Numbered from the stretch's first letter, positions 9,722 to 18,588 are shown. The stretch is 64,000 bases of DNA from an uncultured Parabacteroides sp. (GCF_902493135.1 NZ_CABUOD010000019.1:1-64000), one strand, 5' to 3'. Numbers and translations: made by a program. Notes: generated by a model not told the origin, from the sequence alone.

Positions 9722-9753
9722 GAATGTTTTTATTTAATTAATGATATTCAAGG

Positions 9754-9761
9754 CAAATGTA
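9754..9761 (-). promoter_or_regulatory. Promoter -7 box of the HU gene
   Basis: The minus strand reads TACATTTG, an exact TAnnTTTG match; a -33 element is not obvious. Confidence 0.55.
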
Positions 9762-9927
9762 CGCTTTTCATTGATATGTTGTATCTTTTTTTGCATATTA
9801 AAGAAATCAGCGTTCATTTCTTATTTAACAACGCGTATATGCATTTGTTACGATTAGCGAAACAAAAAATGTTAAATAGCCTTTGGTTGCTATATTTGGA
9901 GCGCTTTTTTATATGCCTGCTGATTGA

Positions 9928-9960
9928 TTTGATATTTATCGTTACTTTTGTCCTGCAAAA
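9928..9960 (+). promoter_or_regulatory. Promoter of murB
   Basis: TTTG at 9928-9931, a 21-nt spacer and TACTTTTG at 9953-9960, both exact. Transcription would begin near 9967, which rules out the long upstream start and supports the ATG at 9977. Confidence 0.75.
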
Positions 9961-9976
9961 TAAAAACATACGCAAG

Positions 9977-10990
9977 ATGAGAATAGAAGATAACTACTCG
10001 CTGGAGAGACATAATACATTTCACCTTCCGGTGAAGACCCGCTGGTTTATGGAGTATACGAATGAAGAGGAACTGGGGCGTATCCTTCGGGACGAATATT
10101 TCCAGGAATGTCTGTCGTTGCATATCGGAAGTGGCAGTAATCTGTTATTCATAAATGATTTTAACGGGATTATCTTGCATTCGCAGATAAAAGGGATCTC
10201 TGTAGCGGAAGAGACGGACGATTCGGTACTGCTTCGTATCGGGGCTGCCGAGAAATGGGACGACGTAGTCGCTTATGCCGTGTCCAAAGGTTGGGGAGGA
10301 ATAGAAAACCTCTCCGATATTCCGGGCGAAGCCGGAGCCGCCGCTGTCCAGAATATCGGGGCATACGGTACGGAAATCAAGGATGTGGTCGAGACGGTGG
10401 AGACGTATAACCAGCTTTCGTTCGAGAAACGCACGTTTACCAATGAAGAATGCCTCTATGGTTACCGGAAGAGTTTCTTCAAAGATGAGCATAACGACCC
10501 TCACATTGTTACTTATATCAATGTACGCTTGAGCAAAGAGCCTCGATTATCTGTCAATTACGGCAATTTGAAGGAGGAACTGGCTAAGTATCCGGAGATG
10601 ACGTTGCAAGCCGTACGGGACGCCGTGATTTCGATCCGTCGTCAGAAATTGCCTGATCCCGATGAATTGGGAAATGCCGGAAGTTTCTTTATGAACCCGG
10701 TTATTCCGGTTGCATGTTACGGGAAGTTGAAGGAGCAATATCCGGATATGCCGTCTTACCCGGCGGGAGAGGGAAAAGTGAAAGTGCCGGCAGGCTGGTT
10801 GATCGAGCAGTGCGGTTTCAAAGGCAAGTCGCATGGTGCGGTCGGCGTATATGAAAAGCAGGCATTGGTATTGGTTAATTTGGGTGAAGCCAAAGGACAT
10901 GAGATCGCATTGGTTGCCGAAAGTATTCGTACGGCCGTTCATGACCGGTTCGGTATCGAGATTATGCCAGAGGTAAAATATGTAGGATAA
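9977..10990 (+). CDS. murB: UDP-N-acetylenolpyruvoylglucosamine reductase
   Basis: A 337-residue FAD enzyme that completes UDP-MurNAc synthesis for peptidoglycan. It has the FAD-binding segment (HIGSGSNLLF), the GAAAVQNIGAYG motif, the catalytic serine in GNAGSFFMNPV and the C-terminal PEVKYVG region, and it is of the longer E. coli-type MurB class. The open frame extends 67 codons further upstream, but that part lies before the promoter and is hydrophobic nonsense. It abuts the next gene with no spacer, so the two are co-transcribed. Confidence 0.94.
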   Translation: MRIEDNYSLERHNTFHLPVKTRWFMEYTNEEELGRILRDEYFQECLSLHIGSGSNLLFINDFNGIILHSQIKGISVAEETDDSVLLRIGAAEKWDDVVAYAVSKGWGGIENLSDIPGEAGAAAVQNIGAYGTEIKDVVETVETYNQLSFEKRTFTNEECLYGYRKSFFKDEHNDPHIVTYINVRLSKEPRLSVNYGNLKEELAKYPEMTLQAVRDAVISIRRQKLPDPDELGNAGSFFMNPVIPVACYGKLKEQYPDMPSYPAGEGKVKVPAGWLIEQCGFKGKSHGAVGVYEKQALVLVNLGEAKGHEIALVAESIRTAVHDRFGIEIMPEVKYVG

Positions 10991-11779
10991 ATGGAAATCT
11001 TGTTTTTAGGGACGGGTACTTCTACCGGAGTTCCCGAAATAGGTTGTCAGTGCGAGGTGTGTACCAGTCCGGATAAGCGGGATTGGCGTCTGCGTACGTC
11101 CGTGCTGGTGGAGACGGATGGTAAACGGCTTCTGCTGGATTGCGGTCCGGATTTCCGTTGGCAGGCGATCCGTAGCAAGACGTACCATCTGGATGCAGTC
11201 TTGATCTCGCACGAACATTACGATCATGTCGGCGGATTGGATGACCTGCGCCCTTTTTGCCGTGAAAAGGGGGTGGACGTGTATGCGGAAGATAATGTGG
11301 CGGAAGCCATCGAGACGCGCATCCCGTATGTGTTCCGTGCCCATAAATATCCCGGAGTTCCGAACCTGGAACTTCACCGGATCGGAAACGCGCCTTTCGT
11401 GGTTGCCGGAATCCCGGTCATGCCGGTCCGGGTGATGCATGGGAAACTGCCGATCTTAGGGTATCGTATCGGGAATATGGCCTACCTGACAGATGTGAAG
11501 TATCTTCCGGAAGAAGAATATGCCAAACTGGAAGGCTTGGATGTGCTGATCCTGACCGCCCTTCGCCGAGGTTCCCATCCGACGCATGAATCGTTGGAGG
11601 AGGCTCTTGTCAATATCGAGCGGATAAGGCCGAAGGAAACGTATCTGATCCACATGAGCCACCGTATCGGATTGCATGCGGAGGTCGAGAAGGAGCTGCC
11701 GCCTCATGTTCATCTGGCTTACGACGGGTTGCATGTTTCCTGCATTTCTTCATCTAAGGTATTACCGTCTTGTAAATAA
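10991..11779 (+). CDS. PhnP-like metallo-beta-lactamase-fold phosphodiesterase
   Basis: A 262-residue hydrolase. The N-terminus has GTGTSTGVPEIGCQCEVC, the cysteine cluster of PhnP-type enzymes, and the core has the metal motif SHEHYDHVGGLDD. PhnP acts on cyclic phosphate esters, while other members have different substrates, so the precise substrate is open. The start codon follows the murB stop directly. Homologues near cell-wall genes in Bacteroidota are familiar, but I cannot assign a pathway. Confidence 0.82.
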   Translation: MEILFLGTGTSTGVPEIGCQCEVCTSPDKRDWRLRTSVLVETDGKRLLLDCGPDFRWQAIRSKTYHLDAVLISHEHYDHVGGLDDLRPFCREKGVDVYAEDNVAEAIETRIPYVFRAHKYPGVPNLELHRIGNAPFVVAGIPVMPVRVMHGKLPILGYRIGNMAYLTDVKYLPEEEYAKLEGLDVLILTALRRGSHPTHESLEEALVNIERIRPKETYLIHMSHRIGLHAEVEKELPPHVHLAYDGLHVSCISSSKVLPSCK

Positions 11780-11847
11780 GAGCTTTAAAGATGAAGGATT
11801 TTATCTCTTGTCTCATAGCTTTTTATTGCGTAAGTAATAGGATTGGT

Positions 11848-11915
11848 CTTGTTCGACAATAGTCAAACGCTTGTCCGACATTTGACAAACAAGCGTTTGA
11901 CTGCTGTCGAACAAG
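11848..11915. repeat. Long imperfect palindrome between convergent genes
   Basis: Two 27-nt arms (11848-11874 and 11889-11915) are inverted copies with 25 matches and a 14-nt loop. There is no T run, so it is not a standard terminator. It lies in the 298-bp gap between the MBL gene (+) and the esterase gene (-), where nothing else is visible. Confidence 0.8.
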
Positions 11916-12077
11916 CATTCGATAGTTGACGGTTGAAATAGAAGCAGGCAGGTTTGTGTTAAGAGAATGGCTATTTGATCTTAAATAGCTGCTGACAGAT
12001 GCAGTATTAATATTATTTCCTTCATCTGTAATAACGTGAATACAAAATATTTAAGTGTACAGATGAAGGATTATTTT

Positions 12078-13829
12078 TCAAAAACTTTTGTTGGGGGATG
12101 AGATCTCTCCGGCAATCAATTCATACCCCTTGTTGTTCGGATGGAGGCCGTCACCTATAAACAGGCTTTCGTCTATTTTGCCGTCTTGCTGCAATAGGGC
12201 TGTTCCCGGATTGGCAAATTCGTAACCTTCCGTTTCCACCATCTCCTTAATGTCGAAGTTGATGTTCCTGACCCATTGCTCCTGATTGCGGCGGGGAAGG
12301 ATGCCGATCACTTTGACGGAGGCTTCCGGTTGCCGCTGGCGGATGGCGGAAAGGAGGAAGCGGAGGCCTTCGACGATCTCTTTGTCACTGTTCAGGCCGC
12401 AATTGTTCGTGCCGATCATCAAGACGACTTTTCCGGCCTTATAGCCATCCAGTTCGCCATGGTATATACGCCAAAGCACGTTTTCGATACGGTCCCATCC
12501 GCAGCCCAAGTTCTGGAAACCGGCAGGACGCATGACTTTTTCCCAGGTCTCCCGTCCGTTCTTGTTGCGGTGTTCCGGTTCGCCACCCCAATAGTGGGTG
12601 ATCGAATTGCCTAAGATTACAGCTTTAGGCGGATGGTTGCGTACCTGCTCCAGGAAAGCGCGGTGACGGGAGAGCCATTCGTACATATGCGGTTCCCGGC
12701 GTTGGGTGACGGGGATGGTGGTGGTCAGGGAGCCAAGAGGAATATGCAGGATTTCCCGTACCTTTCTTTCTACGACAACCGCCTGTTGCTTCATTCCGAA
12801 GTCGGACGGGTGCACATAGTCAACCCAACCATCGGACGGTATGTTCAGGTCTTCGCGGGATAAATAATATATATCTTTAATTCCTTCGGACTGAATCTGC
12901 TCGTATGCTTTACGGGAAGCACGGTTAACCAGGGTGACTTCGTTGTATTTTATTGAATCCATATACATATTGCTATAGCCTCCGTGTTCGATCAGCAAGA
13001 TGGGAGCCGAATGTTTTTCCCGAAGTTGCTTGACGGCGGCGATGGCCAAAGCCGTAACATCCTCTTCCTTCTGATTGGGCAAGTTCGGCATGCAATCCAG
13101 TATGTACAGCCGGGCATCCGTTTCGCCGATGAATTGCAGCACTTCTTTCGCTAGTTTGCCATTGCCGGAAAAGCCGAGGTTTATGAGCGGATAGTCCAGC
13201 GAACGTTGGAGGATCGTTCCCCAGGCCATTGCCGGGCGGGAAGCGCAGGCCCCTTGTGCGATCGAAGTTCCGTACAGGACAATCGGCCTTTCGGGAGAAA
13301 CCGGGATGAATTCCAACTTCGCATCTTCGGGCGTACCGATCTCCAACCATTTCACTCCGTTGTACAAGGGCAGATAAAGCCGGTATTCGAAACCTTGTTT
13401 GTGGTAGCGGTCTTTGCCTATATTATTATATGTATAGGTGATCGTGTCCTTGAAAGAATAGTTGCCGAAACAAAAATGCCATTCCCCGTCGCTGTTAATG
13501 CTGTAAAGGTCGACTCCCGACACTCCGGTCGAAGGCATATGCGGCATATTCAGGCTACCGGTAACGGTGTAGCGCACTTTGATCTGCGGGGCATTACTGT
13601 AGAAATGAATGGCGAGTCCTGCCGAATGCCGCGACAGGTTCCATACCGGTTCGCTCACCACGCCTTTTGCACGTTCGGGCAAGCGCGTGTAAGAATTTCC
13701 GATCTCTTTTGTGAATCCTTGATTTTGGATAACCGGAAAACCGGCTTCCATCGGGTTGTGCCATTTCCATTGGGCGGCAGCCGGAAGGAAAAGCAGGCAA
13801 CAAAACAATAAACAAATAAGCTTTTTCAT
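12078..13829 (-). CDS. Exported double-domain SGNH/GDSL esterase
   Basis: A 583-residue protein beginning at 13829 after a good ribosome site (AAGGAGAT), with a signal peptide ending AAAQ. The N-terminal part carries the GVDLYS motif of the small domain that precedes SGNH esterases. A first SGNH domain has block I in LYGTSIAQGA and the Asp/His pair in DYVHPSD. A second SGNH domain has ILGNSITHYW, a block with MIGTNNCG, and GDGLHPNNKGY. Both catalytic sets look complete. Such enzymes deacetylate sugars or other periplasmic esters. It is divergent from the GH97 gene, and may act on the same glycan (inference). Confidence 0.87.
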   Translation of the reverse strand: MKKLICLLFCCLLFLPAAAQWKWHNPMEAGFPVIQNQGFTKEIGNSYTRLPERAKGVVSEPVWNLSRHSAGLAIHFYSNAPQIKVRYTVTGSLNMPHMPSTGVSGVDLYSINSDGEWHFCFGNYSFKDTITYTYNNIGKDRYHKQGFEYRLYLPLYNGVKWLEIGTPEDAKLEFIPVSPERPIVLYGTSIAQGACASRPAMAWGTILQRSLDYPLINLGFSGNGKLAKEVLQFIGETDARLYILDCMPNLPNQKEEDVTALAIAAVKQLREKHSAPILLIEHGGYSNMYMDSIKYNEVTLVNRASRKAYEQIQSEGIKDIYYLSREDLNIPSDGWVDYVHPSDFGMKQQAVVVERKVREILHIPLGSLTTTIPVTQRREPHMYEWLSRHRAFLEQVRNHPPKAVILGNSITHYWGGEPEHRNKNGRETWEKVMRPAGFQNLGCGWDRIENVLWRIYHGELDGYKAGKVVLMIGTNNCGLNSDKEIVEGLRFLLSAIRQRQPEASVKVIGILPRRNQEQWVRNINFDIKEMVETEGYEFANPGTALLQQDGKIDESLFIGDGLHPNNKGYELIAGEISSPNKSF

Positions 13830-13871
13830 GGATATTATCTCCTTAATAACCGTATTATGATACAATATCTA

Positions 13872-13879
13872 CAAAGATA
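13872..13879 (-). promoter_or_regulatory. Promoter -7 box of the SGNH esterase gene
   Basis: The minus strand reads TATCTTTG, an exact match, 43 bp upstream of the start codon. Confidence 0.55.
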
Positions 13880-13915
13880 AGACAATTTTGCAAAAGCATT
13901 TCCTGATTAATCCTG

Positions 13916-13923
13916 TATATTTG
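13916..13923 (+). promoter_or_regulatory. Promoter -7 box of the GH97 gene
   Basis: TATATTTG, an exact TAnnTTTG match, 26 bp before the ATG at 13950. A TTTG lies 25 nt upstream, longer than the usual spacer. Confidence 0.6.
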
Positions 13924-13949
13924 TCGCCAGTTAATAAAATTTGAAAACC

Positions 13950-15938
13950 ATGAAATTAAAAGCTCTTATTGCGCTCTTCCTGATGGGGAGCATGTCGCTG
14001 ACGGCTCAGAAAAGCTATCAGTTGCAATCGCCGGACAAAAAACTGCAAGCTGTCGTTACGGTAGGTGACGATATTCGTTTTTCATTTACACACGACGGGA
14101 CGGAAATCCTCGCCGCATCTCCGATCTCCATGACGTTGCAGGATGGAGTTGTCTTAGGGGCCAGCCCCAAAGTATCGAAAGTGCTGAAAGCGGCAGTCGA
14201 TAAAGTGATCCCTTCTCCTTTCTATAAAAAGACGGAAGTGCAGGATGTCTATAATGAGATGACACTTTCGTTCCGGGGCAACTACGGCCTTGTTTTCCGT
14301 ATGTATAATGACGGCCTGGCCTATCGTTTCACGACGAAGATGAAGAATGATATCGTCGTGATGGATGAAGAAGCCGACTATAATTTTTCTTCCGACCATA
14401 CGGCCTTTGCGCCTTATGTGAACAGCAAGAAGGCTACTTTTGGGGAACAGTTCATGAACTCTTTCGAGCAGCCGTATGTACACGAACCGATCACGAAGTT
14501 GAACAGCGAACGTCTGATGATCCTTCCGTTCTTGGTGGAATTGGACGGTGGCAAGAAACTCTGTATCACCGAGGCGGACCTGGAAGATTATCCCGGTATG
14601 TTCTTGAATAACTCGACTGACAAGCCGACGTTGAAACCGGTGTTCGCCCCTTATCCGAAAGTGAAAAAGCAAGGCGGCCACAATAATTTGCAGATGTTGG
14701 TGGAAGAGCGCGAGGACTATATTGCCAAGACAAGCGGCACGCGTGCTTTCCCGTGGCGTGTGTTTGTCGTTTCCGAGAATGACAAGCAGTTGGCTGATTG
14801 CGATATGGTGTATCGTCTGGCTTCTCCTTGCCGCCTGCAGGATGTTTCTTGGGTGAAACCGGGCAAGGTGGCATGGGACTGGTGGAATGACTGGAATATC
14901 TACGATGTGGATTTCCGGGCCGGCATCAACAATGAAACCTATAAATATTATATCGATTTCGCTGCCGAACATGGCATCGAGTATGTGATTCTCGATGAAG
15001 GATGGTCTGTCCACTTGGCTGCCGACCTGATGCAGGTTATTCCGGAAATCAATATCCCGGAACTGGTGGATTATGGCAAATCCAAGAATGTAGGTATCAT
15101 TCTCTGGGCGGGCTACCACGCGTTTGACCGGGATCTGGAAAAGGTGGTGAAGCATTATTCCGATATGGGTGTGAAGGGATTCAAGGTCGACTTTATGGAT
15201 CGTGACGACCAAGAGATCATCGACTTCCTCTACAGAGGCGCCGAAACTTGTGCAAAGTATAAGATGATGGTCGATTATCACGGCATCTGCAAACCGACAG
15301 GCTTGCAACGTACTTATCCGAACGTGATCAACTACGAAGGCGTTCATGGCTTGGAAAATATGAAATGGGCGGAAAAGAGCTATGATATGCCGCTTTACGA
15401 CGTGACGATTCCTTTTGTCCGCATGGTTGCCGGTCCGATGGATTATACGCAAGGCGCCATGCGCAATGCGATCCGCAAGAATTATGCTCCGATCTATACC
15501 GAGCCGATGAGCCAGGGAACGCGTTGCCATCAGTTGGCTACTTACGTGATCTTCGAGTCTCCGCTGAACATGTTGTGCGATAATCCTTCCAACTATAACC
15601 GGGAACCCGAATGCAGGGATTTTATCGCCAATATCCCGACCGTATGGGAAAAGACGGTTGCTCTGGATGGTAAAGTGGGCGAGTATGTAGCCATTGCCCG
15701 CCTTCATGGTGATAACTGGTATGTGGGCGCTTTGACAAACTGGGATGCCCGCGAGGTGGAGCTTGACTTGTCTTTCTTGGGCGATGGCAACTATAAACTG
15801 GAATTGTTCAAAGACGGCATCAATGCCGATCGTGCCGCTTGCGATTATAAAAAGGAAGTCATACCGGTTCCCGCCGATCGCAAAGTAAAGGTGAAGATGG
15901 CTCCCGGCGGTGGTTGGGCTGCCAAGATTTATAAATAA
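13950..15938 (+). CDS. Glycoside hydrolase family 97, probably retaining (alpha-galactosidase-like)
   Basis: A 662-residue periplasmic enzyme with a signal peptide ending LTAQ. The GH97 layout is present: N-terminal beta-sandwich, (beta/alpha)8 barrel and C-terminal beta domain. The barrel holds GFKVDFMDRDDQ, where Asp414 sits where retaining GH97 enzymes have their nucleophile, and INYEGVHGLE, where Glu463 would be the acid/base. Inverting SusB-type members lack that Asp, so a retaining alpha-galactosidase-like activity is more likely; substrate is not proven. It is divergent from the esterase and its last 10 bp overlap the convergent MBL gene. Confidence 0.88.
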   Translation: MKLKALIALFLMGSMSLTAQKSYQLQSPDKKLQAVVTVGDDIRFSFTHDGTEILAASPISMTLQDGVVLGASPKVSKVLKAAVDKVIPSPFYKKTEVQDVYNEMTLSFRGNYGLVFRMYNDGLAYRFTTKMKNDIVVMDEEADYNFSSDHTAFAPYVNSKKATFGEQFMNSFEQPYVHEPITKLNSERLMILPFLVELDGGKKLCITEADLEDYPGMFLNNSTDKPTLKPVFAPYPKVKKQGGHNNLQMLVEEREDYIAKTSGTRAFPWRVFVVSENDKQLADCDMVYRLASPCRLQDVSWVKPGKVAWDWWNDWNIYDVDFRAGINNETYKYYIDFAAEHGIEYVILDEGWSVHLAADLMQVIPEINIPELVDYGKSKNVGIILWAGYHAFDRDLEKVVKHYSDMGVKGFKVDFMDRDDQEIIDFLYRGAETCAKYKMMVDYHGICKPTGLQRTYPNVINYEGVHGLENMKWAEKSYDMPLYDVTIPFVRMVAGPMDYTQGAMRNAIRKNYAPIYTEPMSQGTRCHQLATYVIFESPLNMLCDNPSNYNREPECRDFIANIPTVWEKTVALDGKVGEYVAIARLHGDNWYVGALTNWDAREVELDLSFLGDGNYKLELFKDGINADRAACDYKKEVIPVPADRKVKVKMAPGGGWAAKIYK

Positions 15939-16735
15939 AACGTATTTCCCGTGTAGTTGTAAAACACACGGTCCCCGAATGTCTGCCGGAACAACGCGTA
16001 TTTGTCTATACCCGTACAATGACAAATGCCGATCTGTTCCGGCAGATTGTTTTTCAGGTAGTCCGCTATGATACTGAATTTCTCGTCCTGGGCATTGTGG
16101 ATATGAAAACCTCCGGCCAGGAGTTTGAATGTATATCCGGTAAAACTCTTTCCGATAGTCCGTAGAATATTGGTGATTCCCCGGTGGGAACAGGCGCTCA
16201 ATACGGAATATGTGTTTTCTGCTATCAGTGCGACCGCCAGTTCGTCATTGAAAATATCGGGAACAACTCCTTCGGGCGTTTGGGTGAAGAATCGTTCGAA
16301 GTGAGTATCTTCAGGATTTATAACCGGAAGGTCCGGGAATAGGAACAATCCGGGAATAAGTTCCGTCTGCCCGGTGATAAAACGGAATCGGGATAAATCC
16401 AACAGGTTGGAGTCAATGACTCCGTTCTCCCGTTTATCTTTAAACTTCCGGTAAAGGGCTTCCTGTTTACAGATAACCGGAGCTTTTTTATTGACGGAAA
16501 GGAAATGCCGCAATCCTCCTGTATGATCACTGTGTCCATGTGACAGGATAAGGAAATCCACTTCCGCAATATCGATACCCGAAAGCGTTGCATTGCGGAT
16601 AAACAGATCCGACTGTCCCGTATCGAATAATAGTTTATACCCGTTGTTTTCAATAAGCAATGAGAGCCCGTGTTCCGCCTGTAAGTTCCGCCCGTAGACG
16701 GCATTCTCCACGAGTGTCGTGATCTTGTAATGCAT
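15929..16735 (-). CDS. Metallo-beta-lactamase-fold hydrolase (dihydropterin/RFAP-synthase-like group)
   Basis: A 268-residue cytosolic protein. The metal motif SHGHSDHTGG, a serine/cysteine-rich SACSHRG segment and a C-terminal GICHCTG histidine are all present; this set is typical of the group annotated as 7,8-dihydropterin-6-yl-methyl-4-(beta-D-ribofuranosyl)aminobenzene 5'-phosphate synthase-like. That name comes from archaeal work, and bacterial members mostly have no known substrate. It converges on GH97 with a 10-bp overlap. Confidence 0.82.
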   Translation of the reverse strand: MHYKITTLVENAVYGRNLQAEHGLSLLIENNGYKLLFDTGQSDLFIRNATLSGIDIAEVDFLILSHGHSDHTGGLRHFLSVNKKAPVICKQEALYRKFKDKRENGVIDSNLLDLSRFRFITGQTELIPGLFLFPDLPVINPEDTHFERFFTQTPEGVVPDIFNDELAVALIAENTYSVLSACSHRGITNILRTIGKSFTGYTFKLLAGGFHIHNAQDEKFSIIADYLKNNLPEQIGICHCTGIDKYALFRQTFGDRVFYNYTGNTFYL

Positions 16736-16802
16736 AATCTTATCCTTTTAATTCCCAATTACCGGACAAAAATAAAAAGAAGGAGTGTCAAAAATAGAAA
16801 AC

Positions 16803-16904
16803 GGAACGCAGATGACACAGATCCGACAGAGAACCGCAGATTTTTTTATTGATCAACAATAATCAATCTGTGTGAATCCGTCTCATCTGTGTTATCTGTG
16901 TTCT
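16803..16904. repeat. Imperfect inverted repeat of CAGAT-rich words
   Basis: Two arms of about 40 nt (16803-16842 and 16865-16904) are roughly three-quarters complementary and are built from repeated words such as ACACAGAT and CCGCAGAT. Similar sequences are dispersed between genes in many bacteria (from memory). Confidence 0.7.
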
Positions 16905-16937
16905 AATATACAGATTTATGACATACCCCCTTTTTTA

Positions 16938-16953
16938 AGGTTCCTGGCGGATT
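16938..16953. repeat. Left attachment-site copy (fragment of tRNA-Cys 3' end)
   Basis: AGGTTCCTGGCGGATT repeats exactly the 3' end of the tRNA-Cys gene at 20299-20314, in the same orientation, with a T-rich stretch before both. The match stops inside the T-arm, so this is not a tRNA gene but a scar of site-specific integration. Confidence 0.82.
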
Positions 16954-17050
16954 TTAGACCGACAAGATAATATTTTATTCTCAATTGATTAGAATATTTA
17001 TAGTTCCGCTACTGTAAAACAAATATTCTATTTAAATTTTTTGTTAATGG

Positions 17051-17362
17051 CTATAAAAATGTGGGAGTAAACTCAATTCCCAAAGCACGAGCAATACGAA
17101 AGAAACTCGAAATCTGTATATCTGTCTCTCCTTTTTCCACACGGGCAATATAGCTTCTTGCTGTGCCAACCTTTTCGGCTAACTCTTGCTGGGTTATCTT
17201 TAGTTCTTTCCGACGGTCACGCAATATCTCGCCATAATACCACGCTATTGACTTCTCATGGAAAGCAGTACGAGAGTCAGTACCCACCTCTCCATATTTA
17301 TTGTCCAGTAGCTCACCCGCTGTATGCAACTTTGCTAACTTATTTTCATCTAACTTTCTCAT
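17051..17362 (-). CDS. HigA-like XRE-family antitoxin
   Basis: A 103-residue protein with a C-terminal helix-turn-helix (about residues 50-100; ITQQELAEKVGTARSYIARV). This is the usual antitoxin half of HigB/HigA-type pairs, encoded second and overlapping the toxin frame by 4 bp. It would bind the toxin and repress the shared promoter at 17725-17756. Because the toxin gene is broken, it is now an orphan regulator. It lies just inside the left boundary of the tRNA-Cys island. Confidence 0.85.
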   Translation of the reverse strand: MRKLDENKLAKLHTAGELLDNKYGEVGTDSRTAFHEKSIAWYYGEILRDRRKELKITQQELAEKVGTARSYIARVEKGETDIQISSFFRIARALGIEFTPTFL

Positions 17363-17747
17363 AACTCAAAGTCTTTTAATATCCGTTCTGCAATCTTTAT
17401 TTGTTTACTATAGTCTTTTGTGGATTTCTTCAGAAAACCATTCAAGAGTAGTATCTTCTTTGAAAGAATGATGTTCTCATTATCAACAGCAAAAAGAATC
17501 GTTCTATATTCATTCGTATTAACAGAAACCCTCATTTCATACAAGTCCGTATGCTATGTTTCACGAACTTCGTACTAAGTACATACTCTGTTCTGATAAT
17601 ATCCATAGTATGTTCAAACTTAGCTTTTACTTTATCTTGCAACATATCGTAGAACTCTGCAAACTCATCTGAGAAATACAGTTCACGTATATCATTATCC
17701 TTTTTATCTGTTGCTTTTATAATGCAAATGTAACTAATCAGATACAA
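17359..17747 (-). pseudogene. Frameshifted HigB/RelE-type toxin
   Basis: Two overlapping frames together spell one toxin of the Gp49/HigB family: the upstream part has DIRELYFSDEFAEFYDML and STKFVKH, and the downstream part has TDLYEMRVSVNTNEYRTILF and KKSTKDYSKQIKIAERILK. A one-base loss near 17550-17562 separates them, because restoring one base joins KFVKH to TDLYEMR. No ATG opens the N-terminal frame after the likely transcription start, so the start codon may also be lost. The toxin should be inactive unless a frameshift rescues it. Confidence 0.82.
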
Positions 17748-17756
17748 TTAAGCAAA
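17725..17756 (-). promoter_or_regulatory. Promoter of the HigB/HigA operon
   Basis: On the minus strand TTTG (17753-17756), a 20-nt spacer, then TACATTTG (17725-17732), both exact. Transcription would start near 17718, inside the frame drawn for the toxin N-terminus. Confidence 0.72.
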
Positions 17757-17826
17757 TATAATATAGACTCTTGGATGTATTTAACACAAATCCGAGTTCT
17801 TTTTACTATCTTTTCATAGAGCACAT

Positions 17827-18588
17827 CTAAGCCATGATAGACAAATACTTCTGTAATGCAGCTATTTCCGCTTCAACAACCAGCTTCTGAAAATCTTCCG
17901 TCAGATGTTCCGCGTGTGACTTTTCTAAAGCCTTGTAATAGTTTACCTTTGCGTCATTACTACCTTTCAGGGTAATAATAACATAGCCATGACGAAGAAG
18001 ATACAAGTTCATCAACAGACGAGAGGTACGCCCGTTACCATCTATAAACGGATGAATCCGCACCAATTCATCATGTAGATAGGCAGCAATAAGAACAGGA
18101 TGTACCTTTTCTGCTTCCATTTGCTTGAAACGGAGAATGAAATCTTCCATCTGCTTCTCTATCAGATAAGGTTGTGGCGGCATATGCGTACTACCTGAAA
18201 TCATAACCGGAACAGTGCGATACCTTCCGGCATTCTCACGGTCTATCCCATGAAGAATAAGGGCGTGTATTTCTTTGATGGTTCGCTCGCTTATCTCTAT
18301 ATCTTGTTTGGCAATATCTTTAATGTAACTAATAGCTTCCGCATGATTGATAGCTTCCAAATGTTCACGCATGGACTTACCCGAAATAGTAACACCTTCG
18401 TTCACTACAAGGGCTGTTTCCTGCAATGTGAGCGTATTTCCTTCTATACGATTACTTTCGTAGGTATATTCAATATCCAAAGCATCCTGAATCTTTTTCA
18501 AGGCTTCTTCGGGCAATGGACGTAAAGCTGATAGCTGTTCTTTCTGAACATCCAACTCTTTCAGCATAACATTTATATCTTCACTCAT
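17827..18588 (-). CDS. Fic-domain AMP-transferase with N-terminal inhibitory motif
   Basis: A 253-residue Fic protein. The active-site loop HPFIDGNGRTSR (residues 179-190) matches HxFx(D/E)GNGRxxR completely, so it should transfer AMP from ATP to a hydroxyl side chain of a target protein. An inhibitory helix motif SNRIEG (residues 45-50) sits N-terminal to it, as in class II Fic proteins that are held off by their own glutamate. The flap is RYRTVPVMISGSTHMPP. It begins 2 bp after the stop of a second, His-less Fic gene and belongs to the same operon. The target is unknown. Confidence 0.9.
   Translation of the reverse strand: MSEDINVMLKELDVQKEQLSALRPLPEEALKKIQDALDIEYTYESNRIEGNTLTLQETALVVNEGVTISGKSMREHLEAINHAEAISYIKDIAKQDIEISERTIKEIHALILHGIDRENAGRYRTVPVMISGSTHMPPQPYLIEKQMEDFILRFKQMEAEKVHPVLIAAYLHDELVRIHPFIDGNGRTSRLLMNLYLLRHGYVIITLKGSNDAKVNYYKALEKSHAEHLTEDFQKLVVEAEIAALQKYLSIMA

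Larger units (their letters stand above)
16736..17050. other. Intergenic gap with an inverted repeat and the left boundary of a tRNA-Cys island
   Basis: No coding potential is seen. The gap holds the imperfect inverted repeat at 16803-16904, the tRNA-Cys 3'-end fragment at 16938-16953, and a 13-bp word (17010-17022) that recurs at 20165-20177. Confidence 0.7.

Noticed and set aside
9776..9976. N-terminal extension of MurB with a membrane-like segment
   Set aside because: An exact promoter with both boxes lies within it, downstream of the putative start, and MurB homologues begin at the ATG at 9977.
14154..16025. Long open frame of 623 codons on the minus strand
   Set aside because: It is antisense to GH97 over its whole length, has no recognisable domain, and arises from codon bias of the real gene.
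16938..16960. Possible third tRNA-Cys gene
   Set aside because: Only the last 16 nt match; the rest of the cloverleaf is absent, so it is an attachment-site scar.
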